NCBI GenBank assembly: GCA_963969495.1
Contig: OZ018325.1
Coordinates: 204,130,739-204,194,738 of the forward strand
DNA length: 64,000 bases
Source: Ceratothoa steindachneri
Taxonomy: Eukaryota > Arthropoda > Malacostraca > Isopoda > Cymothoidae
Reading direction: 5' to 3'
In this document: positions 1 through 10,421 of the stretch, in pieces
Numbering within the stretch: the first letter of the stretch is position 1
How the letters are laid out: every line of letters begins with the position of its first letter
Notes under the pieces: generated by a model
What the model was told of the DNA's origin: nothing
Database searches by the model: none
What the model saw: only the letters and a program-made list of their open reading frames with translations
Position numbers and translations under genes: made by a program

Positions 1-193
1 ATTTTGTTTAGATTGTATTATTATGATGTGTAATCTAGCTATTCCCTGCGCATCATTCCATTGTGTCATGTTTCTTTTTATTGTTGTTCTACCATGGCCA
101 GTGGTTGAGTGGCACAGTGGCGCGCAGGAGTGTAGTGCCTCCGAGGCCCTGATGCATAATTCCTATACCTAAAGGGGTGCAGCTCAGGAGGCT
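1..193. other. Unassigned sequence, weak SINE-like signal
   Basis: No coding potential is recognised. Bases 102-112 (tggttgagtgg) fit the Pol III A-box consensus and lie in a GC-richer stretch, but no B-box follows at normal spacing. The segment abuts a CR1 3' UTR fragment, so it could be a SINE head or just the insertion flank. Confidence 0.2.
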
Positions 194-400
194 TCACAGG
201 TGAGAACCAGGGGAAGACAAAATCAAAGTCCCCACAATATAATATAACAGATGACAAAAGCCACAAGGGCTCATCATAGGTCATCCGAGTCAAATGGCCT
301 CTTTTTTCAGGCCCCCAAACTCCCAGGAAAACTACATCCAGGGGATTGCATCCAGAAACAAGGGTATCACCAATCAAGGCTTGTCAAGAACTAAATCATG
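194..400 (-). mobile_element. CR1-type 3' UTR fragment
   Basis: Read on the minus strand, this matches the 3' UTR that follows the RT stop codon of the CR1 copy at 15172-16062. It runs from the 'gcatgatttagttcttgac' segment to the 'tttgtctttccctgg' segment. No coding sequence remains. It is the shortest of several pieces of this family here and shares the orientation of the larger CR1 copies at 4-7 kb and 16-19 kb. Confidence 0.8.
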
Positions 401-530
401 TTTCGAGGAGAGAAGAGTATTTTCTATTTTTAATTTACACAAAAAAATAGAAATCAACCACAACCCCAGAAAACAAAAATGTAAATTTACCCAATTACCA
501 AAATATTAACTATTTTTAACCACAACCAAA

Positions 531-1945
<1,415 letters not shown>

Positions 1946-2500
1946 TCATCCTTCGTAATGTCTCCTCATGTCTGTCCATGGCCCCTTCTCTATGTACTTC
2001 ATCCACACACACACATCCGACATTCCCTGACCAATCCCACTCAAATCCTCAACTAACCTCTCTACTACATCCATCAAACCTTCCCATTCTTTCATAGCAT
2101 TTATCGACTCTTGTTCCAATTTTGCACTTATCCCATTTATACTCTCTAGCATAGACTCACTCATTCATGGAAACTTACAAATACTGTACGTTCTATCATA
2201 TACTCCATCTCGATCTTGCACAAACCCAGAAAACACTCTCACATCACCCTCACCGAACTGTTCCATCCATTCACCCTTTCTCAACCGTTTACTCTTGCAC
2301 TTTCCCCTTCCATATTCAACTAACACTAACTGCTTGCCCTCTAAAGCACTAGCTATATCATACACCATTTCACAGTCTTCCATTCTTTCAGACAGATATT
2401 CATTCACCGGATGTTGCCCCAAATATTGAGGAGGTTCACACTGTGGTGGAGTGAATGTGAGTGTGTGTAAAAAGGGCCATTCTCCCACCCCTTTTTTCAA
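1946..2500 (-). pseudogene. Unrecognised minus-strand ORF with one in-frame stop
   Basis: Two open stretches of 111 and 72 codons lie in the same minus-strand frame, separated only by a TGA at 2165-2167 that is followed directly by an ATG. The conceptual protein is charged and not low-complexity. It includes a stretch ending GDVRVFSGFVQDRDGVYDR and a likely helical segment near EQESINAMKEWEGLMDVVER. I do not recognise the family. It could be an ORF1-like protein of a mobile element or an unknown gene whose stop is a mutation. Nothing in the flanks, a (CA)n spacer on one side and a candidate LTR on the other, defines its role. Confidence 0.35.
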
Positions 2501-2630
2501 ATACCCTCTCCCTCACTGTAAGAATGTGTGTGTGAATGGGAATGGGTTTGTTTTTTTTGTTTATTTTAGGTATAAAATAGATTACTATGTTTTTTTTATT
2601 TCCAGGCGCCATATTCTGGAAAGGACTTAG

Positions 2631-3258
2631 TGTCATATATCTTTATATAGCAAACAAAATATTACTTTGTACCAAATAAATTTAACGTAAGATTATATTT
2701 TGAAACATAATAGTTTTAAAGATAAATATTTAAAGAATTATTAATGCTGAAAATTGTTTGGATATACATTTAGAGAGAGTGGAAGCTTGGACGGACTTGA
2801 GAGGGGTTCTCTAGAAGAGTGCTCCGCCCAGCCCTGAGACGCTTTCATACCTCTCTAGACACCTGAACTGCCCACCTGCATTGGCTGACGAGCCTACCTC
2901 CTTTTGTATTAGCCTACTCTTACCCACCTCCAGCACACAAGTGATAGCGCGTGCCCCTTTTCGTTTGGTTGTTGTTTTTCATTTTGTTGTGTAGATATAT
3001 TTAAGTAAATTTGTTCTATTCGCCTGTTATAAAATTCTTTTGGTATCTTGTTTGGATTGGGGAATTTGGCCTCATTTTGAAGTGTGCACACTTTCCTTGT
3101 AAATATAAATTATTGTAATTATCATTGTACATTTTTTTTTTAAGTAAAGGGACTGTATATACAATCCGTTTCATTCTCCTTCGATTTCTCACATCCGGAT
3201 TAGTGTAGGAAGCGGGTTGGATCGATTGGGGGTTAGTCTAGATTTTCGGCCCGCTACA
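2631..3258 (+). mobile_element. Putative 5' LTR of an LTR retrotransposon
   Basis: The sequence directly 5' of a retroviral-type primer binding site should be the 5' LTR. It ends in ...ctaca two bases before the PBS, consistent with the usual terminal CA. The left border is a guess placed at a TGT (2631). There is no second LTR in the window to align it with. The segment is AT-rich and contains an AATAAA at about 2675 and a T-rich stretch at about 3130-3141. Confidence 0.4.
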
Positions 3259-3260
3259 TT

Positions 3261-3278
3261 TGGCGCCCGAATAGGGAC
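3261..3278 (+). other. Primer binding site, tRNA-Lys type
   Basis: The 18 bases tggcgcccgaatagggac match, with one difference, the well-known PBS complementary to the 3' end of tRNA-Lys. They lie just after the candidate LTR and 114 bases before the gag start codon, the expected layout for an LTR retrotransposon. Confidence 0.75.
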
Positions 3279-3391
3279 GTGAGACTTCGAAACCGGGAGC
3301 GTGATGGGATTGGATTGCAGTCCATACCCAATTAGTGTGACAAGTAGTTTGATTGATTTTTCCCTCCTATCTTTTTACTAACCTGGGAACA

Positions 3392-4104
3392 ATGGCTGTA
3401 GCTGAAACTTTGAATGAAGAAGTGGTGCAATTGAGACTGGATTTGAGGAAGAAAGAAGAGGAGTGTGAAATGTTGCGGGGAATGATTGAGGGAATGAAGA
3501 ATGAAATGAAAGGGATGAAGAAGGAAATGCGAGACCGACAGGATCAGACTGACCGATGGATGCAGGAACTATATAACATGATGACAGGGGCTGGACCAGC
3601 CCCAGGACCTACAACCCTGACCCCTGCTCCTACTGAAGGGACTCACCTAAATGGAACGGATGGCAGTGTGATTGAGTCTAAAGAAGATAATGTGAGTGGT
3701 AGGAAAGGGGGTGAATGGAAGAGAGTGGAAAGTTAGAGAGGAAGGAAGCATAGTTCTAAGGGTAAGGAAAGGAAGGAGAGAGGGAAGAGTGTGGATTTGC
3801 TATACTCAGATGAGGGAGAGAGTGACGATATGATTGGAATGAGTGAGATCGAAAGTAGCTCTTCGGAGAGTGAAGTGAATGTGGGGAAAGGAATTTTGAT
3901 TAGGGAAGTGCCAAAGATAGATAGATTTAGGTTACATGGTGGGAAAAGTGTGGAAGAATTCTTCGGGGAATTTGAGTGATATTGTAAGCTCAAGTACCCG
4001 GAGAATAAGGGATACTGGATGAATGTTTTGGGGGAATGTTTGGAGGGAAAAGTATTAGATTTTTTCCGTGTGATTACAAGTGTGGGGGAACCGAGGTACG
4101 ATAA
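3392..4104 (+). pseudogene. LTR-retrotransposon gag, broken and truncated
   Basis: One reading frame runs from ATG 3392 to about 4104 and is broken by a TAG at 3734 and a TGA at 3977. The first ~75 residues form a Glu/Lys/Met-rich coiled coil (LRKKEEECEMLRGMIEG). A Pro/Thr spacer and an acidic Ser-rich segment follow. The segment IDRFRLHGGKSVEEFFGEFE then begins a capsid-like domain that resembles Ty3/gypsy-type Gag, whose canonical role is to form the virus-like particle. The frame is cut off inside that domain by the 3' end of a minus-strand CR1 element. No protease or RT of this element follows. The gypsy assignment is inferred from the PBS and the Gag pattern. Confidence 0.65.
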
Positions 4105-4426
4105 CATAATTTCACGGATGACAAAAGCCACAAGGGCCTATCAAAGGTCATCCGCATCTGTCAAAACCCACCCACAAAAAGCACTATCGCCAGGGGAAGA
4201 CAAAATCAAAGTCCCCCACAATATAATATAACAGATGACAAAAGCCACAAGGGCCCATCATAGGTCATCCTAGTCAAACGGCCTCTTTTTTTAAGGCACC
4301 CAAACTCCCAAGAAAACTACATTCAGAGGATTGCATCCAGAAACAAGGGTATCACCAATCAAGGCTTGTCAAGAACTAAATCATGCAGCTATAGATATAT
4401 ACAAACAATATTAATATATACAAAAC
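4105..4426 (-). other. CR1 copy A 3' UTR with internal direct repeat
   Basis: This is the reverse complement of the 3' UTR at 15722-16062. It contains two imperfect copies of a motif that includes cccttgtggcttttgtcatc in sense orientation. It ends near an AACAT-type unit, matching the (ATGTT)n end of the plus-strand copy. Confidence 0.7.
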
Positions 4427-7395
4427 TTAGGAACCATCACAACCTTCCTTCCCCATAAACTCATCCAACCTACTCTTAAATACATTTAAATTTTGACTAC
4501 CTACTACCCTCCGTGGCAATTTGTTCCAGAAGTCTAGCACTCTATTGGTGAAAAAATATTTTCTTAAATCCAACCTACACCCTTGCTTTTTAATTTTCAA
4601 GTGGTGACCTCTAGTCCGATTTCCATCATCTAACTCAAAAAACTTGCTAACATCCAATTTATCTATCCCAGAAATTTTTTTAAAGAGCTCAATCATATCC
4701 CCTCTCACACACCTCCTTTCGAATGAGAACATATTTAATACCCTCAGTCTATCTATATATTCAAGGTGCCTTAGGGAAGGAATAATCTTTGTTGTCCTCC
4801 GTTGCAGTGACTCAAGAGGTTTAATATCATGTCTAAAATGTGGAGACCATGCCTGTATGCAGTACTCTAGATGTGGCCTAACATAAGAGTTATAGAGTTT
4901 AAGAATAACATCTTTACTTTTGTAACTGACATTTCTCTTAATGAAACCCAGCACTCTATTTGCCCTATTTCTTGCTTCAATACACTGCTTAGAAAACCTT
5001 AATGACTTATCTATTACTACTACTAGACCTTTCTCATCCTCTACTGAGCTCAGCCAATGCCCATCCATTTGATAGTTAAGTTCTCTATTATCTTTTCCCA
5101 TGTTAATAACTTTGCACTTATCAAGGTTGAAAGTCATTTGCCACTTATGTGCCCAGGATAACAATTTATTTAAATCCCCCTGCACTTTAAAATTATCATC
5201 AATATCTTTAACTACAGCTGCTAATTTGGTATCATCCGCAAAAATTGACACTTTATTATTAACTGCCTCCCCAAGATCATTTATATAGATGACAAATAAT
5301 AATGGACGGAGAACTGATCCCTGAGGAACCCCACTGATAACATCCCTCCACTCTGACTTTACACCATTTAGCACTACCCTTTGCTTCCTGTCTTTCAGCC
5401 ACTCAGCTATCCAATTTGAAACACCCCCACATATCCCAATCATTTTTAATTTATGAACTAGTCTCCTATGTGGTACCTTATCACCATTTAGCACTACCCT
5501 TTGCTTCCTGTCTTTCAGCCACTCAGCTATCCAATTTGAAACACCCCCACATATCCCAATCATTTTTAATTTATGAACTAGTCTCCTATGTGGTACCTTA
5601 TCAAATGCTTTACTAAAATCTAAGTAAATTATATCTACATTCTCTCCCTTATCTACTTGATTTGTTATGAACTCCAGAAAGTCTAGTAAATTAGTCAAAC
5701 ATGATCTACCTGATCTAAACCCATGCTGAGCATCGCTGATTAACCCCTCCCTCTCTAGATGTTGGCAAATCCCTTTTTTAACTATTTTCTCAAGAATTTT
5801 ACAGACTACAGGAGTTAGGCTAACCGGTCTAAAGTTATTTGGATCCTCTTTACTACCCTTCCTTAAAATGGGGACTACATTCGCTCTCTTCCAATCATTG
5901 GCTATTTCTCCATATTCCAGTGACCTAGTATATAACTTCTCCAGAGCTATTGAGATACTTTAAACCCCTTCTTTAAGTATCCTAGAACGAAAATTATCAG
6001 GGCCAGAGGCCTTGGTAGTATCTAACTCACCTATTAGTTCTTTTATCATCCTCCGATACACACTAATGGTAGTAAACACCTCTTCCCCTGACCCATGAGT
6101 ACTATACATAAGACTATTTAGTTTCTTGTTTGTAAATACTGATGCAAAATGACCATTTAGTACCTCAACTATTTCCTCATCAGTTTCTCTCACAACCCCT
6201 TCATATTTGATAGGTCCTATTTTAACTCTGCCAGACTTGTTATTAATTTTATAGTAACTAAAGAACTTTCTAGGATCTTTGTTGCTATCCTGAGCTAATT
6301 TAATTTCTGACACCCTTTTGTACTTCTTTATAATCTTATTTAACTCATTCCTAGCCATTCTATAATCACTTCAATTTTGAATATTATTTTCTACTTGTAA
6401 TTTTTTATATGCCCTTTTCTTCTGAAATTTTTCTAGCTATTTCCTGATTCCACCATAATGGTTTCCTACTTTTGTTCCTAATGGCCTTCATTGGGATACA
6501 TTGTTCTTGGACTACATTTATTTTATGCTTGAAAGTATCCCACATACGATAAGCATTTTTACCTCTGAATTCTACATCCCAGTCTACAAAATTTAGCAAG
6601 CTTCGGAGTTTTACATAATCTACCTTATGAAAATTTGGAACTTTTACAGCATTCTCGGTTATTTTACCCTTCTCAATTCCCAAGTTAAAATGAACTATCT
6701 GATGGTCACTATTTCCCAATGTTTCCCCAACAGTCAATTCTTGAACTAAATGATCACTGTTAGATTAAAAAAATTATCCTCAAAGCATTCTATGAACCTG
6801 CCACTTGTTCTATCCCTACCTATCATATTTTCCTAGTCCACAGAGTTTAAGTTGAAGTCCCCAATAATAACTGCATCTGTTTCACATTCCTTATTATTTC
6901 CCATATCATTAGTTCATCCATATCATCAGTCTGCCCAGGTGGCCTGTAAAAAGCTCCCAAAGGCACCATTCTATTTTTACTGAACCTAATATCTATCCAA
7001 AGTGACTCAACTCCATCCTGCTTTATTGAAGTATTTAAACTTGAAACAATGTTGTTTTTTATATAGATAATTATTCCTCCACCAATCCTATCTGTCCTTT
7101 GACTAATGTACATATTATAGCCCTGTAAATCAAATTCACTTATAGTGTCACTAAATTCTATTTCATTAACCAATGATTCAGTAACACATAATATATCTAT
7201 ATCCTCATTGCTAATATAACTAAATAGCTCATCCTTCTTGTTTCTAAGACTACGAGCATTTGTATAGAAACAATTTAACATCCCTATCCCTGAAGCACCT
7301 TTTGAAACCTGAATGACCTCACCTCTATCGCCTTGGAACCTATTTGTGTTATCTGCCAAGTTCATTCTACTTTCAGTACTATAATGTCCTCTCAT
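4427..7395 (-). pseudogene. CR1 ORF2: endonuclease and reverse transcriptase, broken
   Basis: Read on the minus strand, the apurinic-like endonuclease starts near 7290 with NCFYTNARSLRNKKDEL. It continues through LCVTESLVNEIEFSD and GAFYRPPGQ. A linker spans about 6740-6000. The RT follows with DAQHGFRSGRSC, YLDFSKAFDKVPH, SGVPQGSVL and the FADDTKLA catalytic box near 5250. The thumb/C-terminus runs to the stop at 4427. The frame is interrupted, among other places, by a TAA at 5958-5960 and by frameshifts in the endonuclease-RT linker. The RT part from about 5957 down is otherwise open. It carries an exact 120-bp in-frame tandem duplication at 5363-5602. The product would have nicked and reverse-transcribed its own RNA; this copy cannot. 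Confidence 0.85.
5363..5602 (-). repeat. Exact 120-bp tandem duplication inside the RT domain
   Basis: Bases 5363-5482 are repeated without visible change at 5483-5602. The repeat encodes 40 residues that include KVPHRRLVHKLKMIGICGG and WLKDRKQRVVLNG. The duplication preserves the frame and lies between the first catalytic Asp motif and the SGVPQG motif, where it would insert an extra segment next to the palm. Confidence 0.95.
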
Positions 7396-7591
7396 AATTC
7401 CCTGACCACTATTAGTATCTTTTTTTTCGCCTGCAAAGACCTAATAACACGATCATACTCATCCCACAACACATCTACCCCCCCTCCTACTCAAATGCAG
7501 TCCATCCATCGCATACATTTCTCATTCCAACAAACCTATCCGACACATCCAAAAACATGACGGCTTCCATCTCACACATCCTCATCACATA
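7396..7591 (-). pseudogene. CR1 ORF1 3' end, esterase C-terminus
   Basis: The minus strand here corresponds to the end of the SGNH-esterase ORF1, by comparison with the cleaner copy at 16612-16775. The catalytic DGLHL region falls near 7500-7515 but is frame-broken in this copy. The I-group element inserted just upstream at 7592. Confidence 0.6.
7579..7591 (+). repeat. Left target-site duplication of I-group copy 1
   Basis: The 13 bases tcctcatcacata recur exactly at 14235-14247 directly after the poly-A tail, so they define the insertion borders. Confidence 0.9.
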
Positions 7592-8098
7592 CCCTGTAAG
7601 GGGCGCGGCAATTTGCCATCCTGGCTGCCGTGCTGGCGGGATCCAGCGCTCCATCCGGCCCCAGCTTAGCTTCTCTTCTTTCCTTCAGATAGCCTGTATT
7701 TCTTCCCTACCTCGTCGCTGCTCATACAACCTCTCCGACAACTTTCTCTGGTCAGCCTCTAATTTCACAGGGTAGATGCTGACCTTCTTCTCAAGCCAAC
7801 CATCCCGGCTCGGGGCTGAGGGGGAAGGGGACAATGTTCCCTAACCCCTGAGCTCCGGTTTGGGATGGTTTTTTTTTTAACAACCTGCTTCATCCCCACC
7901 CATGCCTTCTTCACATCCCTTTTCCTCTCCTCTTCACATTCTATCAATTTTACGCCGTGTCTAAGGTGGAGCCGCCATGCCGATGGACTGCCAGGCGACC
8001 AGGCGGGAGGGGTGGTCCCAAATGGCGGCGCCGGGCCTGCAAGCTCCTTGTGTGAGAGGTGGTGAGCTATTGAGTCCCGTGTAAAAAAGAGGGTCACC

Positions 8099-10420
8099 AT
8101 GCCCAATGATGAATATAAAAAACCCCCCAACCCCTAACTTCCCCTGTAACATCAACGGAGCCGCCCTCGGGCAGCTCCACCGAACAAATAGAGGTACCCC
8201 CCCTTGTGCTTGCGCAGGGGACCCTCCATACTTCTTTAACCGGAGAGGAGGCTTACTCCTCTCCTACGCCTACGGGTGTAGGGGACTTCCCCTCACCCCC
8301 TTCTCTGGAGGTGCTTTCGGGCACCTCCCTATTTCCAGCGGCAGCCCGTTGCTGGCCGCCCCTCGTGTAAGCGGCTCGGTAGGGCAAACCCTCTTAGGGG
8401 GGAGAGGGAAGCCAGGCCCCTTCGGTTGCTTCCCTCAAAAGACCTGCTGGCAAGAATATTAAACCTTGCTGGGGTCAAGGCCTGTGCCTCTCCACAAAGA
8501 CTCTTGACGCTGCCAAGGGAACCTGTGATGTCCTGGGAGGGAAAGGGTAACTGCAGGCTTCTCCTGTGATAGACATGGTCCTTGAGGAAACCCAGCCTCA
8601 GAGGGTAGGGCCTTCCATGGGGGGTAATCTGGGCTCGGCGCCAAGCAGCGAACCCGAATCCGCCCCTATACAAGGTCCCCCTCAAACGGCTGAGGGCTCC
8701 GAGGCAATATAAGGAGGGGAGGGATCTCCTCTGAATGATGCCCCTGCAACCACCAGGACCTTCTCAATTTCGGAGAAGGACCTGGCTGAGGCCGGTACAT
8801 CTGGCCTAGGGGCTTCTACCGGCGGGGGTGAGAAGCGGGTTCATTCCCCGCCCTCCTCTCCAAAAAAGTAAAAGACCAAGACCAAAAAGACAAAGAAGAA
8901 TCGGGCCTCCTCTCCATCCGCGGGGGCTACGGGGACGGATGGGTCTGCTGTCACTCTGGCAAGCGACCAAGCCAAGATCGGCACATCCGGCCCCTCTGCC
9001 CCCCCGGTTGCGGAGCCCCTGACTAAGACCAAAAGTGCACAGGGTGGAGCCTCGCTGACATCGGGGCCCCTGATTCAGAGGTTACCTGCCATTTTCGAGC
9101 CCGCTGGCTTCAAATGCTTCCTCGTTATTCGCTCCACTGATGGCACCATGTTATCCAAGGGCAACATGATCCATCAGAGGAGAGGATTAGCTAGTGCAAT
9201 TGGTAGAGAGCCGAAGGTGACCCGTTTCTCGGACGGGAGCCTTCTGGCGAATCCCGCCGAGGCGGCCAAGATAAGTGCTCTTCGGACACTTCATGGCACC
9301 CCGGTGTGTGTGACGCCGCACTATACCATGAACTTTGTGAAAGGAGTAGTTTATGCGAGGGAACTTGTTGACTACTCCATTGAGGACATCACCCTAGAGC
9401 TGGCTGACCATGGGGCGGTCAAGGTCGAATGTGTGATGAGAAAAAAGGGAGGGGCCCCGAGACCCACCCCTACACTCTTCGTCACGTTCGAATGTGACAA
9501 GCTCCCTGAGTCGGTGCGTGCCGGTTGGTACCACTACCGCGTGAAGGCATTCGTGCCACTGCCGCGGCAGTGCTATTACTGGATTTTTTTCTCAAGGAGA
9601 TATGCACCAGATGCTTCGAAGAAGCAGGGTGCGGCTCTCCGCAATTGACACACTTAGCCACACACGATTTGGACTTATCGTGTGCGACCTTGGAGCAATT
9701 AACACAGACTTCGGGTGACCCCGACTTTGCACGTCTACATGAGCGATTCGTATGGCCGGATGTGCCGATCCAGGCTCTGCCTGGGATGTCAAATGCCTCA
9801 ATAGTTAGAAAGGCACCCTCTGCTCATGGCCCATCCAGGCCAACGAGCATGGTTGTTTCCACGCCCATTCGGAGCCCATCTGCGGGCTCTACCCAACCCG
9901 GGCGCTCCCCTGGTAAAGCTGGCGGCAAAAAGGGTTCATACCCAGCCCCAGCTAAAACCAGAGCTCCCCCATCTTCCCCCAGCGTGACCGTATCCCGTAA
10001 GGCGAAACGGCCACACGCCTCCACCGAGTCGTTAGACTCACAGGAGGCAACACCCCTGAAGATGGTCGCTAGGCCATCTTCCGGGGTTCCTAAAGCGGTT
10101 CCCCGAAAGGAGGAAAGCAACAAAGGAGCTTCGGCTCCTTCGCCGACGCCTAGTGGTGGAGCGAGTCGCTCGGAGACTGTGGTTCCTCGAAAAGAGGGCC
10201 CCCCGCCTCCGAAGCCGCAACGCCCGCCTAAGGTTTCGAGGCGTAGGAAGGAAAAGACTCGCATGGCGAGCCTAACCTCCCCTAATAAGTCCTCGAAGGC
10301 AACAGCGCCTTAAGCGCTTTGTCCGTCTAACAGCGCCCGGGGTTCTGCCCCCGGGAAGCGTACGGCCATTCCCATGAGGGTCTTCAGTTCGAGGAGGACC
10401 CCCGCGTCTCCTCCGAGCTA
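8099..10420 (+). pseudogene. I-group ORF1 (gag-like) of copy 1, broken
   Basis: It starts at an ATG in CACCATG context equivalent to the start of the intact ORF1 at 39752. The central nucleic-acid-binding region is recognisable at 9090-9580 (SKGNMIHQRRGLASAIGREP). The zinc-knuckle block that should follow is present only as an inverted copy (9590-9757). The Pro/Ser/Lys-rich C-terminal tail resumes at about 9770. Several stops interrupt the 5' third, for example at 8460 and 8710. The protein would be the RNA-binding partner of the retrotransposition complex. Confidence 0.8.
9590..9757 (-). other. Inverted zinc-knuckle block within copy 1 ORF1
   Basis: This segment is the reverse complement of the block that in copy 3 spans about 41315-41485. 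It starts at ctcaaggagatatgcacca and ends at cgattcgtatggc. The coding sense of the three CCHC knuckles therefore lies on the minus strand here. About 75 bases of normal ORF1 after the block are missing. A short T-run precedes the left junction. Confidence 0.85.
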
Positions 10421-10421
10421 G

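Larger units (their letters stand above)
4105..7591 (-). mobile_element. CR1-type non-LTR element, copy A, 3' portion
   Basis: On the minus strand this segment carries, in order, the end of ORF1 (7591-7396), ORF2 with endonuclease and reverse transcriptase (7395-4427) and the 3' UTR (4426-4105). Its 5' part continues at 14235-15171, because an I-group element (7592-14234) has inserted into ORF1. Its own 3' end lies inside the gag pseudogene, so it postdates that LTR element. The clade call rests on the SGNH-esterase ORF1, the NARSLRNK endonuclease motif and the FADD RT. Confidence 0.85.

Noticed and set aside
9824..10264. Long minus-strand ORFs opposite I-group ORF1 and ORF2 (for example 9824-10264, 41503-42174, 43123-43698)
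   Set aside because: They are shadows of GC-rich coding sequence on the plus strand and recur in every copy because the sense ORF is conserved.
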